A stretch of DNA of 64,000 bases from Fomitopsis serialis (Eukaryota; Basidiomycota; Agaricomycetes; Polyporales; Fomitopsidaceae): contig NW_025955166.1 in NCBI RefSeq assembly GCF_022376445.1, forward strand, positions 1 through 64,000, given 5' to 3'. Of this stretch, positions 53,586 to 64,000 are shown piece by piece; the stretch's first letter is position 1, and every line of letters starts with the position of its first letter. The notes below the pieces were generated by a model, which worked only from the letters and a program-made list of their open reading frames with translations, was not told the DNA's origin and did not search any database. A program made the position numbers and the translations under genes.

Positions 53586-55816
53586 ATGGCTACTTCGCCG
53601 ATCTCCGTTCTCATCGTAAGTAAAGCCGCGAGTATCGACAGTCCAAACTCCAAGCTGATCGTCGTCACGCAGGCTGGTGCCGGGCCCACTGGGCTTGTTC
53701 TGGGACTGACCCTCCTTCAGAATGGCATCCAAGTCCGTATCGTTGACAAGGACCCGAACCGCCATCCTGGACAGCGGGGTTCTGGCTTGCAGGTGAGCAA
53801 TACGCGCACGGTACATGACGTTTGCTTACAGGCGGACGTGCAGCCGCGTACACTGGAGCTGTTCCACTTCCTCGGCGTTCTTGACGATGTGGACGCCATG
53901 GCATTGTCTATTATGCCGAGGCGCGAATACAAGCTACCAGGAGGAACAGAGACGCTCAAGGTAGCGATGATAGCTGCCATCGAAGATCCTACCCCCTCAA
54001 CCCCTTACGTGAGCTCGATCGCCGATATGCATCCTTCCTGCTGACCTACACCGCCTTGCAAGGTCAACGCAAGGTTGCTTGGCCAGTACAATACCGAAGC
54101 GATTCTTCGTGCGCACATTGAACGCCTTGGGGCACTGTAGAGTACGGGACCGAGCTGCGTGGCTTTGAGCAGCACCCAGACCACATCGAAGCAACGCTTG
54201 TCACCAAGGACGGCGAGAAGGACAAGACCGAGACACTGGCTTCCCACTGGCTGGTAGGTACGGATGGTGCCCGAGGTAAGCTATCCACGTCTCCGATAAT
54301 GTCGTACACTGACGCGTGATGCCATAGGCGTTGTTCGCAAGCAACTGGGCCTGTCTTTCATCGGGGAGACTCGTACGGACGGAGTAGTATTTGCTCGGTC
54401 TGGTCGAAGTCCAGGGACTTGACGCGAAGGTAGGTTTCCAGTCCAGACCCGATCAGTCTTTCTGTCGGGTTAGATGCAGAGTTCGCTGACTGGTCTCGTG
54501 GTAGCACTGGCACCAGTGGGCAGAAATGAATGCTGGCGGGTGCGTTGCCATGGAATTGCAAGAGCTTACGGCTCTCTAATCATTCCGTTCAGCCTTGTAT
54601 TGATCCCTACAGAGAGGACCGGATACTACAGCTTCCTCCTCGGAGGGGTGCAAGATGTGGAAAAGCTGTTGGTGGACAGAGACGCACTTGTCGAGACCCT
54701 CCTCAATCGGGTTGAGCGACAGGACTTGGTGTTCGGGAAAGTCGAGGCGGTCTCGTCATACAGGCGAGTGTTGGGTAGGACGTTTCTCATGCCAGCTTAT
54801 CATCGTTCGTTTCGATGTACAGGCCGAACATCCGCATGGTGGACAAGTTCGGCGAAGGCCGCGTCTTCGTCGCCGGAGGTAAGTCTAGCGGCTGCTACTG
54901 AATACGACGAGGCGGCTAACCCACAACGTAGATGCGGCGCATGTTCACAGTCCAGCTGGTGGCCAGGTAAGTCGGGCGCACATCACCCGCCTCTATCGAA
55001 CGAAGCCTAACGTTGTTTCTTAGGGCTTAAACTCCAGTGTCCAAGACGCGGTGCGTATTGCGATCCCATCACAGCGCTTTCCCAATTGACGGATCCCGCC
55101 CAGTTCAACCTCGCATGGAAACTCACGCTCGTCGAAAAGGGCCTCGCCTCGCCCTCGCTGCTGGCCACCTACACCGAGGAGCGCCTCCCCGTCATCGCCG
55201 CGATGCTGCAGAAGAGCACGGACCTCTACGACGCCATGCGGAAGGGCGACCAGCGCGGCTGGGAGCGTGGAGGCAACCTCAGGATGCTCGGCGTGAACTA
55301 CCGCTGGAGCTCCATCGTCGTGGACGAGCGCACGCCCAAGGCGCAGTCGCCCGAGAGCGTCAATCCCTATGGCTCGGGCACCGACGGTGATCTCAGAGCG
55401 GGCGACCGTGCGCCTGACGCACCCGGCCTTGTCTCTGTCGGCAGCGAGGAGGCCGGCGGTTCGACGTCGCTGTTCAGCGTGTTCCGCCCTTCCCACCATA
55501 CAGCGCTTCTGTTCAACCTACCTGGCGAGGAGACGGAGCAAGTACTCAGCGCGGCGCAAAAGTATCCGTCTGGCTCTGTCAAGACGGTGTTGATTTACCC
55601 TCAGGGCACATCAGCCCCAAGGTCACTGGACAACCGGACCTTGCGGTATTAGTCGACAAGGACGGCCATGCATACGCAGGATATCAAGTATCCCCGGAGA
55701 AGCCGACGATCGTGATCGTGCGTCCGGACGGGGTGGTTGGAGGGATTGTCTACGGTTTGTCCGGTGTCGAGCAATATTTCAGAGGTGTCTTCGACGCCAC
55801 GGGCGATGCGCTCTAG
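53586..55816 (+). pseudogene. FAD monooxygenase (phenol-hydroxylase type), copy 1, frame-disrupted
   Basis: Collinear with the intact copy at 60014-62252. The FAD-binding motif GAGPTG, VQPRTLELFHFLG, the DG motif VGTDGARG, the GD motif VFVAGDAAHVHSPAGGQ (across introns) and the C-terminal thioredoxin-like domain are all recognisable. Three lesions break the frame. At about 54130 a G run has four instead of five bases (IERLG, then stop). At about 54388 two bases are missing in GTAGTATTTGCTC. At about 55617 a C run has four instead of five bases, giving a stop at 55650. All three are in or next to short homopolymers, so sequencing error must be excluded before calling it dead. The promoter TATA box is better than that of copy 2. 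Confidence 0.75.
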
Positions 55817-56060
55817 TTCGCTCGGACATGATGATCATTGACTAGACCATGTGTACCATTAGCAGACATTATCATTATACATCCCAACTCCGCACTCCCA
55901 AGTCCATATGAAGTGAGCAACCGACATGCAGTACGCAATCGACATGAAGTAAGCAACCAGCATGTAGTAGTAGTATCCCATGATAGAAAGCACGACAGCG
56001 TATACGAGCAACAGCGTACGACATGATAGTGATGATGAAAGTAATATGCAGCAGCAGAGT

Positions 56061-57654
56061 CTACTCGGATTTGATCAGTGTCGCATGAGTTTGCTGAGAC
56101 GGCGAGACCTTCGGCTCGTCGTGCATGTCAGCATCCTCCTCCGACTTGAGGTCCTTCACTTCGACGACCTCCGCATCAAAATCGACATCATCGTCGCCGT
56201 TGTCATACTCCAATTTTGGCTCCGGTGTCTCTGGCTCGGAAGACCCCCGCTTGCGCTTCTGACTCGCCTTCAGAGTGTCCGAATCTTTCGACTTTCCCTT
56301 CGGCGGAGTGTAATATTTGTAGTTCCTCGCGAGGACACGTTGAAACTGGATGTCGTAACTGACGCACTTCATTGCCCAGACACCGATCTCCTAAGTAGTT
56401 CAGCTTAGCATCAATAATGCAACTTGCACACCACAGAAGATAGATCTCACTTCTTCCCCTCTGTCGTATGCAGCAACGATATCTTCCCATGCAAGCTTGC
56501 GGCGCACTGCAGCCATACGTTGGTTGTCTTCGACGACTTCAGAGATCTCATCCCCGGTCGGTTCTCTGTGGTGTTCCTTGCGGAAGCACACCCTAGCCGT
56601 AACTACGCTTCCCCAGGACTTCTCAAGGATGTCCTTCCCCCACGTCCTTCGTACCTGTGCAAGAACAAGGATCCAATAAATACCCTCAAAGAAGATGAAG
56701 AGACTGACTGCAAGGGGCTGACGAGCAAATCATCTGTCCTCAGAGACTCCGAAACGTACATCCGGTACTGTCCCATGTAGCTCCAGAGTGCAGGTTTGTC
56801 TCGCACCCTCACGAATACACGGTGCACCCTGCGCGTAAAACCACCTTCGTTGTCAGCTGGTTTTTCTCCAAAGAACAGGCCCGGGTCGCCGGGGTTGACC
56901 GGGCGTGCGGGTTGAATTCCAGCAGGAGACACATGAAGTCGTCGAGCAAGTGAACTTGGGTCTTCTCTGGTGCCGGGTGAGGAAACGAGTTGACGAAGCT
57001 GCCTCCGTAGAGGTGATGTAAGTAGTGGCGGTTGAACATGAACCTCAGCGTCGGCTCATCGAGGTCTATTCGATACGGATCCAACCCGACTACTTCATCC
57101 GGTCCGCACCGTCTTCCACGTAAACTGCGAATCTTCTTGATCTTGGCGATAGGCTGCGCGGAGCTATAAGCTACAGATGGCATAGTAAAATCAGAATCAA
57201 TCACATTCCTGAGTCGCAGAACAGCTTCGTGCTGTTGCTCGTCCGTCAGGTCGTAGTAGGTTCCAGGTGGTGGCAACTGGGCTAGCCAGTCATCCTCAAG
57301 GGGCTCTGCCTTTACCGGTATGCCCGTGTCTAAACAGTACGTTGTGAACATTGTCCTCACCTGTGCTGAAGCAACTGTATCTATACGACTCACCAGCCTC
57401 CTCGAGCTTCGAGGCAGCGGCCTGCGCTGCCTCTTTGCGCTCTACCTCAAATCGCTCGACCGTTGGAACGAGGATATACCACTGGGGGAGGGCCGCGAAG
57501 CCCCGGGTAGCTGAGCGGAACCGACTTGAACAGAGTCCTCCTCCTTCGTGCTCAGTTTATACACCGCGCCGAGGGTGTGCTCCGCGTCGAACTGCACCCG
57601 CTCGGAGGAATCGACTTGCTCGACCTTGATCGCGCGCTCCGACTCGTCGGACAT
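56061..57654 (-). pseudogene. Uncharacterised protein X (DUF6697-like), copy 1, frame-disrupted
   Basis: Starts MSDESERAIKVEQVDSSERV at 57654 and ends at 56061. Conserved parts: YILVPTVERFE near 57480, PPGTYYDLTDEQQHEAVLRL, VGLDPYRIDLDEPTLRFMFN, YLHHLYGGSFVNSFPHP, NPGDPGLFFG, FVRVRDKPALWSYMGQYRMY, GVWAMKCVSYDIQFQRVLAR, a basic KRKRG and an acidic tail (DDDVDFDAEVVEVKDLKSEE). Against copy 2 it lacks one base near 57488, three separate bases within 57070-57135 (which together restore frame but replace about 14 residues), and one base near 56905. The family is common in Agaricomycetes; I associate it with DUF6697 from memory, without certainty. The nuclear-type basic patch and acidic tail suggest, weakly, a nuclear role. 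Confidence 0.65.
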
Positions 57655-59486
57655 AGCTGGAGCGGTCGTAGAGTAAGTAAGAGCAAGCGGGAGCGCAGGT
57701 CGGTACAGTGGTACTCAGCAAGCGAGTACTTGTTATGTAGCACTTCAACGACGCGACGCGAACGAGTTGCGAACGAGCGTCAGTTTGCTCTCCACGGTCA
57801 CGGTCCCACTAGCCTGGCACGAAATCGCGGGATCAAATGTACACTCCTCCGCATACGATTCTTCAGATCTCAGAACCTGACAGTGACAACACGATGGCGC
57901 GGGATCAAGAGCACCCATTACACGATACCTGGGTCCAGTAATGCAGCCGGTATAAAGACATGCTACATATTATTTTCTTCACGTCAAAGACGCGCACGTC
58001 GAGGAATATTCGCGGGGAGACGAGTATTCCGCGAGCGATCGTACGCGTGGAAGTAGGGGCCCTCCACTTCGGATTCCCGTTCGACCCTTGACGTTGACGC
58101 GGCGTGACGGAGGGGTCGTCCAAGGGTCGCCACGCTGCTCCGAGTCGTTCTCTAGACAGGATGATCTCGACGCGTCGCCGGCCTTCCGACCTCTTCCTGC
58201 TGCCGTCTCTCCAGCTCCCCGTCCCCGCTGCCGCCCATTGCCTGCGTCCGCCGCGTACTGAGCGACCCGACCAGTCGCTCTCTTCGCCCCTGCTACACGG
58301 CCCACCTCACTCGGACTTCGCATTTGAGAACTTCGCCTTTGCCGTCAAGAGACGACGGCGGACCGAGTGACACAGAAGGAAGACGAGGGTGTGCGTAGTT
58401 TCGTCGACCCATTCCAGTTCCAGCGCGTGGGGTCGGCGGTCGTGCTTTGCGTTGGCCAATGCGAGACTGTGCTCCCTTCAAGTCCAGTAGAATGTCATTC
58501 TCTCCGCACGGCGAGCCCGGACAAGGATCGGACTAGACGCTTGTCGGCTCTTCTGGTCTGCAACGGAGACTAGGATCAGGCAGCCGAGCGCGACAGACCG
58601 CTGAAGATGTTAGTCATAGTAATATTAGGGTACAGCTATGTAGCTGTACCGTCGACTGCAACTCGAACAACGTCAATGTTGTGGAAAGCTTCAGAATTTA
58701 CGACAGACTCAACCATTTCGAGCCTCTCGTACATACTGTTTCGGTATGAACGTCCGGCAGATATGTCCGTTATGATTAGTGTCCTTCTCCAAGTCAGAAC
58801 GCGCTTCCTTCGCAAACCTAGACGATCTCCTAATCATGTGTGTTGCTGTGCCTTCAATCGAGCTGAGGTCGATGATATGCCGCGAATCAGTTGTCTTTGA
58901 ATCGACATTTACGAAGAACTATGACGAGGGGGTCCTCGGACTATCGCAGCACATGTGGCCATGGATTTCTTGTCACGATTTTCTCGTCTAGAGTGGCACC
59001 GAATCCAGGGTACCAATATTAGCAGGCTATGTCGGCGCGTAGGACTTCGGCTCACCCCGGCGAGTCGACCATGGCACTACTCAATGGATGAGTCCCACAC
59101 GGGCCGGACCGCGCATGGCGGCTGCGCATAAATCACATTTTCCGTCCTTGGAAGCACTTGCGGGGGAACCAGCTGGCTGGCTGGTACACCGGGGTCGACC
59201 TATTGTCGTCTGCCGGGTACCTCTGTAGAGCCCTCAGGCTCCCAACAGAATTATGGAGGTAGTGGTCCGCTAAGGATACCACAGACGTGTCGTGGTGGTG
59301 GAATGCGTCCGCACTGAAGGGTGGGAGACCGAGAGGTAATAGGGATGAGGGTACGGCGAGGTGAGTCCGAGCGGTCACTCGAAAGGCGAACGGCGAGGGT
59401 CGCGTCGCGCATGTGACCGTGTCACTGGTGATCGATTGATCGAAGTTCGCTCCCGTTCAAATCCCAAGGTTGGAGCAAGATTTTCT
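57655..59486. other. Spacer between duplicated blocks, no gene supported
   Basis: Frames such as 57979-58323 (-), 58104-58370 (+) and 58607-58900 (+) have no motif. The first 250 bases are the presumed promoter of X copy 1. The rest shows no similarity to other parts of the window that I can see. Confidence 0.4.
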
Positions 59487-59929
59487 TGTGAGTCAAGAAA
59501 GCATCGCAAAACGCAAAACGCAATACACAATACGCAAAAAGTGCTTTCAGTCGGTGTTGTATATGGTGTATATGTACATATTGTTTGATCGCACACCCAT
59601 GCGGTCGCATGAGTAAGTCCCAAGTCATGATCATCATTACATAGTCTCCGTTGCTGACCAAAAAGAGATAGTACTCTCGGTTTTGATCATTACATACTTA
59701 TGGGCGACTCGTGCTTGCGTCCTCGTTGGTCATCCGAGTGCGTCTGCAGCAGCTCGACTCGGAGCGATGCCGTAGCCACTGGACGAGTCAGAGTCCTGCC
59801 GAGAGGGAGACGTACACCTCCGCGACTTCTAACTTCCACGACGCTGCCCTGACTCGGACGTTTGACACAGACTCGGCAGTGATCAGGCAATGCGCCGACC
59901 GGGCCACGCGTATGCACTCAGATCGCCCG

Positions 59930-59937
59930 TACATAAG
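59930..59937 (+). promoter_or_regulatory. Degenerate TATA-like site of monooxygenase copy 2
   Basis: TACATAAG at the position equivalent to TATATAAG of copy 1, 77-84 bases upstream of the ATG at 60014. One change disrupts the TATA core. Confidence 0.4.
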
Positions 59938-60013
59938 GCCAGCTAGGATAGGGTAGCTCTACACCAGACGACCCTAAGCCTCTCATCAACTAAATACCGA
60001 AAGTGACTTCTCA

Positions 60014-62252
60014 ATGGGTAGTACTTCGCCGATCCCCGTTCTCATTGTAAGTAAGTATCAACAGTCCAAACTCCAAGCTGATCGCCATCACACAGGCTGG
60101 TGCTGGGCCCACTGGGCTTGTTCTGGGACTGACCCTCCTTCAGAATGGCGTTCAAGTTCGGATCGTTGACAAGGACCCGAAACGCCATCCTGGACAGCGA
60201 GGTTCTGGCCTGCAGGTGAGCAATACGCGCATGGTACATGACGCTCGCTTACAGGCGGACGTGCAGCCGCGTACACTGGAACTGTTCCACTTCCTCGGCG
60301 TTCTTGACGACGTGCAGGTCAATGCACTGTCTGTCATGCCGAGGCGCGAATACAAACTACCAGGAGGGACAGAGACGCTCAAAGTGGAGACGATAGCTCC
60401 CATCGAGGATCCTACCCCCGCAACCCCTTACGTGAGCTCGATCGCCGATATGCATCCTTTCGGCTGACCCACACTGCCTCGCAAGGTCAATGCAAGTTTG
60501 CTTGGCCAGTACAATACCGAGGCGATTCTTCGTGCGCACATCGAACGCCTTGGGGGCACTGTAGAGTACGGGACCGAGCTGCGTAGCTTTGAGCAGCATC
60601 CAAACCACGTCGAAGCAACGCTTGTCACCAAAAATGGCGAGAAAGAGAAGACCGAGACACTGACATCCCACTGGCTGGTAGGCACGGATGGTGCCCGAGG
60701 TAAGCTATCTATGTCCCCGAGAATGTCGTGCACTGACGCGTAATGCTATAGGCATTGTTCGCAAGCAACTGGGCCTGTCTTTCATTGGAGAGACTCGTAC
60801 GGACGGAGCTATACACTTGCTCGGTCTGGTCGAAGTCCAGGGACTTGACGCAGATGTGGGTGTCCAGTCCAGACCCAATCCGCCTTTCTGTCGGGTTTGA
60901 TACAGAGTTCGCTGACTGGCCTCTTGGGTAGCACTGGCACCAGTGGGCAGAAATGCTTAATGGCGGGTGCGTTGTCGTGGACTTGCAAGAGCTTACGGCT
61001 CTCTAACTGCTCCGTTCGACAGCCTTATGTTAATCCCCACAGAGAGGACCGGATACTTCAGCTTCTTCCTCGGACGGGTGCAAGATGTGGAAAAGCTGTT
61101 GGTGGACAGAGACGCACTTGTCGAGACCTTCCTCAATCGGGTTGAGCGACAGGACTTGGTGTTCGGCAAATTCGAGGCGGTCTCGCCATACAGGTCAGTG
61201 TTGGAAAGGACGTTTCTCATGCCAGCTTATCATCGTTTGTTTCGATGCATAGACCGAACATTCGCATGGTGGACAAGTTCGGCGAAGGCCGCGTCTTCGT
61301 CGCCGGAGGTAAATCTGGAGGTTGCTCCTGAACACGACGAGGCGACTAACACGCAACGTAGATGCGGCACATGTTCACAGCCCAGCTGGTGGCCAGGTAA
61401 GTCGGATTGCGCGCCTCCTTTGAGGTCCGTTCTAGCAAGGCTAACGTCGTTTTCTTAGGGCTTGAACTCCAGTGTCCAAGATGCGGTGCGCACTGCAATC
61501 TAATCACAATGCTCTCCCAATTGACGGATTCCACCCAGTTCAACCTCGCATGGAAACTCACGCTCGTCGAGCAGGGCCTCGCCTCTCCCTCCCTGCTGGC
61601 CACCTACACCGAGGAGCGCCTTCCCGTCATCGCTGCAATGCTGCAGAAGAGTACGAAACTCTTCGAGGCCTTGCAGAAAGGTGACACAGAGCGCGCCTGG
61701 AAGCGTGGCGGCGACCTCAGGATGCTGGGCGTGAACTACCGCTGGAGCTCCATCGTCGTGGACGAGCGCACGCCCAAGGCGCAGTCGCCCGAGAGCGTCA
61801 ATCCCTATGGCTCGGGCACCGACGGTGATCTCAGAGCGGGCGACCGTGCACCTGACGCACCCGGCCTTGTGAATGTTGGCTCCGAGGAGGCCGACGATCC
61901 GACGTCGCTCTTCAGCGTGTTCCGCCCTTCCCACCATACAGCGCTTCTGTTCAATATACCTGCCGAGGAGATGGAGCAAGTACTCAGAGTGGCGCAAAAG
62001 TATCCGTCTGGCTCTGTCAAGACGGTGTCGATTTACCCTCAGGGCACGTCGAACCCCAGTGTCGTTGGACGACCAGACCTTGCGATAGCCGACAGGGACG
62101 GCCATGCGTACGCAGGATACCAAGTGTCCCCGGAGAAGCCGACGATCGTGATCGTGCGTCCGGATGGGGTGGTCGGAGGGATTGTATACGGGTTGTCCGG
62201 CCTCGCGCAGTATTTCAGAGGTGTCTTCGACGCCACGGGCGATGCGCTCTAA
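60014..62252 (+). CDS. FAD-dependent monooxygenase (phenol 2-monooxygenase / PheA-TfdB type), copy 2
   Basis: About eleven exons join without disruption to roughly 550 residues. Rossmann FAD motif AGAGPTGLVLGLTLLQNG near residue 12, VQPRTLELFHFLGVLDD, the NAD(P)H-related DG motif LVGTDGARG, LMLIPTERTGYFSFFLG, NIRMVDKFGEGRVFVAGD and AAHVHSPAGGQGLNSS (GD motif), LAWKLTLVEQGLASPSLL, TYTEERLPVIAAML, and a C-terminal thioredoxin-like segment (RAGDRAPDAPGLVNV, YAGYQVSPEKPTIVIVRPDG). Such flavoproteins hydroxylate aromatic substrates using NAD(P)H and O2; in wood-decay fungi they are tied to turnover of lignin-derived or xenobiotic phenols, or to secondary metabolism. The substrate is not predictable. 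No biosynthetic cluster genes are adjacent, which argues mildly for catabolism. Confidence 0.85.
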
Positions 62253-62474
62253 GTAGTTCGCTCGGACATGATATTCACTGTCTAGACCATGTGTACCATT
62301 AGTAAGCATTATCATTATACATCCCAACTCCATACTTCCAAGTCCATATGCATATCAAGCAAGCAACTGACATGCAGTGGTGAGTATCCCATGATAGAAA
62401 GCACGACAGCGTAGGCGAGCAACAGCGGACGACATGATAGTGATGATGAAAGTAATAATACGCAGCAGCACAGT

Positions 62475-64000
62475 CTATTCCTCGGACTTGATCGGGTTCG
62501 CGACAGTTCGCTGAGACAGCGAGACCTTCGGCTCGTCGTGCATGTCAGCATCCTCCTCGGACTTGAGGTCCTTCAATTCGACGGCCTCCGCATCGAAATC
62601 GACATCATCGCCGCCGTTGTCATACTCCAGTTTTGGCTCCGGTGTCTCTGGCTCGGAAGACCCCCGCTTGCGCTTCCGAGTCGCCTTCAGAGCGTCCGAA
62701 TGTTTTGACTTTCCCCTCGCCTTTCCCTTCGGCGGAGTGAAATATTTGTAGTTCCTCGCGAGGACACGTTGGAACTGGATGTCGTAGCTGACGCACTTCA
62801 TTGCCCATACACCGATCGCCTATGGTGGTGTAGTAGAGCAGCTTAGTATCAATGTGAACCTGCACACCGCGAAAGACAGATCTCACCTCTTCTCCTCTCT
62901 CGTATGCAGCAACGATATCTTCCCACGTGACCTTGCGGCGTGCTGCAACTACACGATCTTTGTCTTCGACGACCGCAGAGATCTCATCCCTGGATGGTTC
63001 TCTGTGATGTTCCTTGCGAAACCCCACCCTGAACATAACAACATCTCCCCAGGACTTCTCGAGGATGTCCTGCCCCCACGTCCTTCGTACCTATGCAAGA
63101 ACAAATCAGCATTTAGACGCCCTCAGAGGACATCTATAGCCGAGAGACTGACTGCGAGGGGTTGAAGAGCAAACTCATCTGAGGTCAGAGACTCCGAAAC
63201 GTACATCCGGTACTGACCCATGTAACCCCAGAGTGCAGGTTTGTCTTGCACCCTCACGAATACACGAAAGATACTGCGTTCGAAATCACCTTCACCGTCA
63301 GCGCGCCTAGTTCCGAAGAACAAGCCGGGGTCGCCGGGGTTGACCGGTGCGTGCGGGTTGAGCTCGAGGACAAGACACATAAAGTCGCTGAGCAGGTGAA
63401 CTTGGGCCTTCTGTGGTGCCGGGTGGGGAAACGTGTCGACGAAGCTCCCTCCGTAGAGGTTATGTAAGTAGTAGCGGTTAAACATGAACCTCAGCGTCGG
63501 CTCGTCGAGGTCTATTCGATACGGATCCAACCCGACTACCTTCATCCGGTCCGCAACCGTCTTCCACGTAAACTGCGAATCCTTCTTGATCTTGGCGATA
63601 GGCTGCGCGGAGCTATAAGCAATACAGATGGCATAGTAAAATCAGAATCAATTCACATTCCTGAGTCGCAGAACAGCTTCGTGCTGTTGCTCGTCCGTCA
63701 GGTCGTAGTAGGTTCCAGGTGGTGGCAACTGGACTAGCCAGTCATCCTCAAGGGGCTCTGCCTTTACCGGTATGCCCGTGTCTAAACAGTACGTTGTGCA
63801 CATTGTCCTCACCTGTGCTGAAGCAACTGTATCTCATACGACTCACCAGCCTCCTCACGCTTCGTGGCAGCCGCCTGCGCTGCCTCTCTGCGCTCTATCT
63901 CAAATCGCTCGACCGTCGGCACGAGGATATACCACTGGGAAGAGGGCCGCGAAGCCCCGGGTAGCTGAGCGGACCCAACTTGGACAGACTCCTCCTCCTT
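62475..64000 (-). CDS. Uncharacterised protein X (DUF6697-like), copy 2, 5' end beyond window
   Basis: The minus-strand gene ends at 62475 and runs past 64000. Readable conserved parts: ASRPSSQWYILVPTVERFE, PPGTYYDLTDEQQHEAVLRL, an intron, IAKIKKDSQFTWKTVADRMK, VVGLDPYRIDLDEPTLRFMF, YYLHNLYGGSFVDTFPHPAP, NPGDPGLFFG, FRVFVRVQDKPALWGYMGQY, HREPSRDEISAVVEDKDR, TWEDIVAAYERGEE, IGVWAMKCVSYDIQFQRVLA, KRKRGSSEPETPEP and an acidic C-terminus. All frames stay open across predicted introns, unlike copy 1. Conserved W, Y and G residues in the LYGGSF...PGLFFG...YMGQY core suggest a folded enzyme-like or binding domain. The function is unknown; linkage to DUF6697 is from memory. It converges on the monooxygenase with about 220 bases between stops. 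Confidence 0.75.

Larger units (their letters stand above)
53107..57654. repeat. Tandem duplication block, proximal copy
   Basis: Block 53107-57654 resembles 59487-64000, beginning in both with GTGAGTCAAGAAAGCATCGC. It contains an upstream region, an FAD monooxygenase (+) and an uncharacterised gene X (-), converging tail to tail. Offsets between equivalent points are about 6.4 kb and vary slightly with small indels. About 1.8 kb of unrelated DNA (57655-59486) separates the copies. Confidence 0.85.
59487..64000. repeat. Tandem duplication block, distal copy (cut by window end)
   Basis: Equivalent of 53107-57654. Between 59640 and 59700 it additionally carries CCGTTGCTGACCAAAAAGAG, the start motif of the dispersed repeat at 29074 and 31281, which is not in copy 1. 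An element fragment therefore inserted here or was lost from copy 1. Confidence 0.8.

Noticed and set aside
59345..59480. tRNA-like B-box (GTTCAAATCCC) with an A-box-like GTCCGAGCGG upstream
   Set aside because: The T-stem does not pair (TCCCG against CCCAA) and no acceptor stem closes the ends, so it is not a tRNA gene.

Overview
This window looks like nuclear DNA of a filamentous basidiomycete (Agaricomycete), most plausibly a Polyporales-type wood-decay fungus. The evidence is gene density, coding regions cut by many 45-70 nt GT-AG introns, and families typical of that group: an expanded protein-kinase-like family with catalytic loop HRD-C-x-x-x-N, phenol-hydroxylase-like FAD monooxygenases, a basidiomycete-restricted uncharacterised family, and RNase H-bearing LINE-like remnants. 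No rRNA, tRNA, CRISPR array or prokaryotic operon was recognised. Gene models were built by eye from splice signals and protein family memory, so exon ends carry some uncertainty.

Layout. 1-2.65 kb is degenerate purine-rich and pyrimidine-rich simple repeat surrounding an exon-like island. 2.9-5.2 kb holds low-complexity or orphan ORFs on the minus strand. 5.9-8.5 kb has a decayed kinase copy (A) and an apparently intact kinase (B). 8.8-11 kb encodes a TFIIIC subunit (Tfc1/GTF3C5 type). 12.7-15.25 kb is LEU1 (3-isopropylmalate dehydratase) with Gcn4/CPC1-type sites just upstream. 15.5-16.9 kb is a frameshifted kinase (C). 17.5-20.9 kb is a long Ser/Pro-rich protein with a CUE-like tail, interrupted by three apparent one-base losses in C or G runs. 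21.2-23.06 kb (minus) is a HEI10/CCNB1IP1-type meiotic RING protein with very small exons. 23.5-28.6 kb (minus) is a tandem array of three more kinases (D, E, F). 28.7-32.1 kb is a repeat island: a MITE-like element, LINE fragments, nested direct repeats and a perfect hairpin.

The central block, 32-52.8 kb, is mostly conserved housekeeping and cell-polarity genes: an orphan gene, a giant GAS2-domain (Kar9-like) microtubule protein, BEM1, NOT3/NOT5 of CCR4-NOT, NAT3/NAA20 of NatB, a small single-pass membrane protein with a strong hairpin upstream, an F-box protein, and the mitochondrial L7/L12 ribosomal protein.

53.1-64 kb is a tandem duplication of a two-gene block: FAD monooxygenase (+) and an uncharacterised protein X (-), about 6.4 kb apart. 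The first copy of both genes is broken by several one- or two-base losses. The second copy is open as far as it can be read and runs off the window end.

The most unusual content is the six-copy kinase family, where each of four copies carries a different lesion and members D and F end in a predicted membrane tail; the duplicated monooxygenase/X block with its asymmetric decay; and the two strong hairpins.
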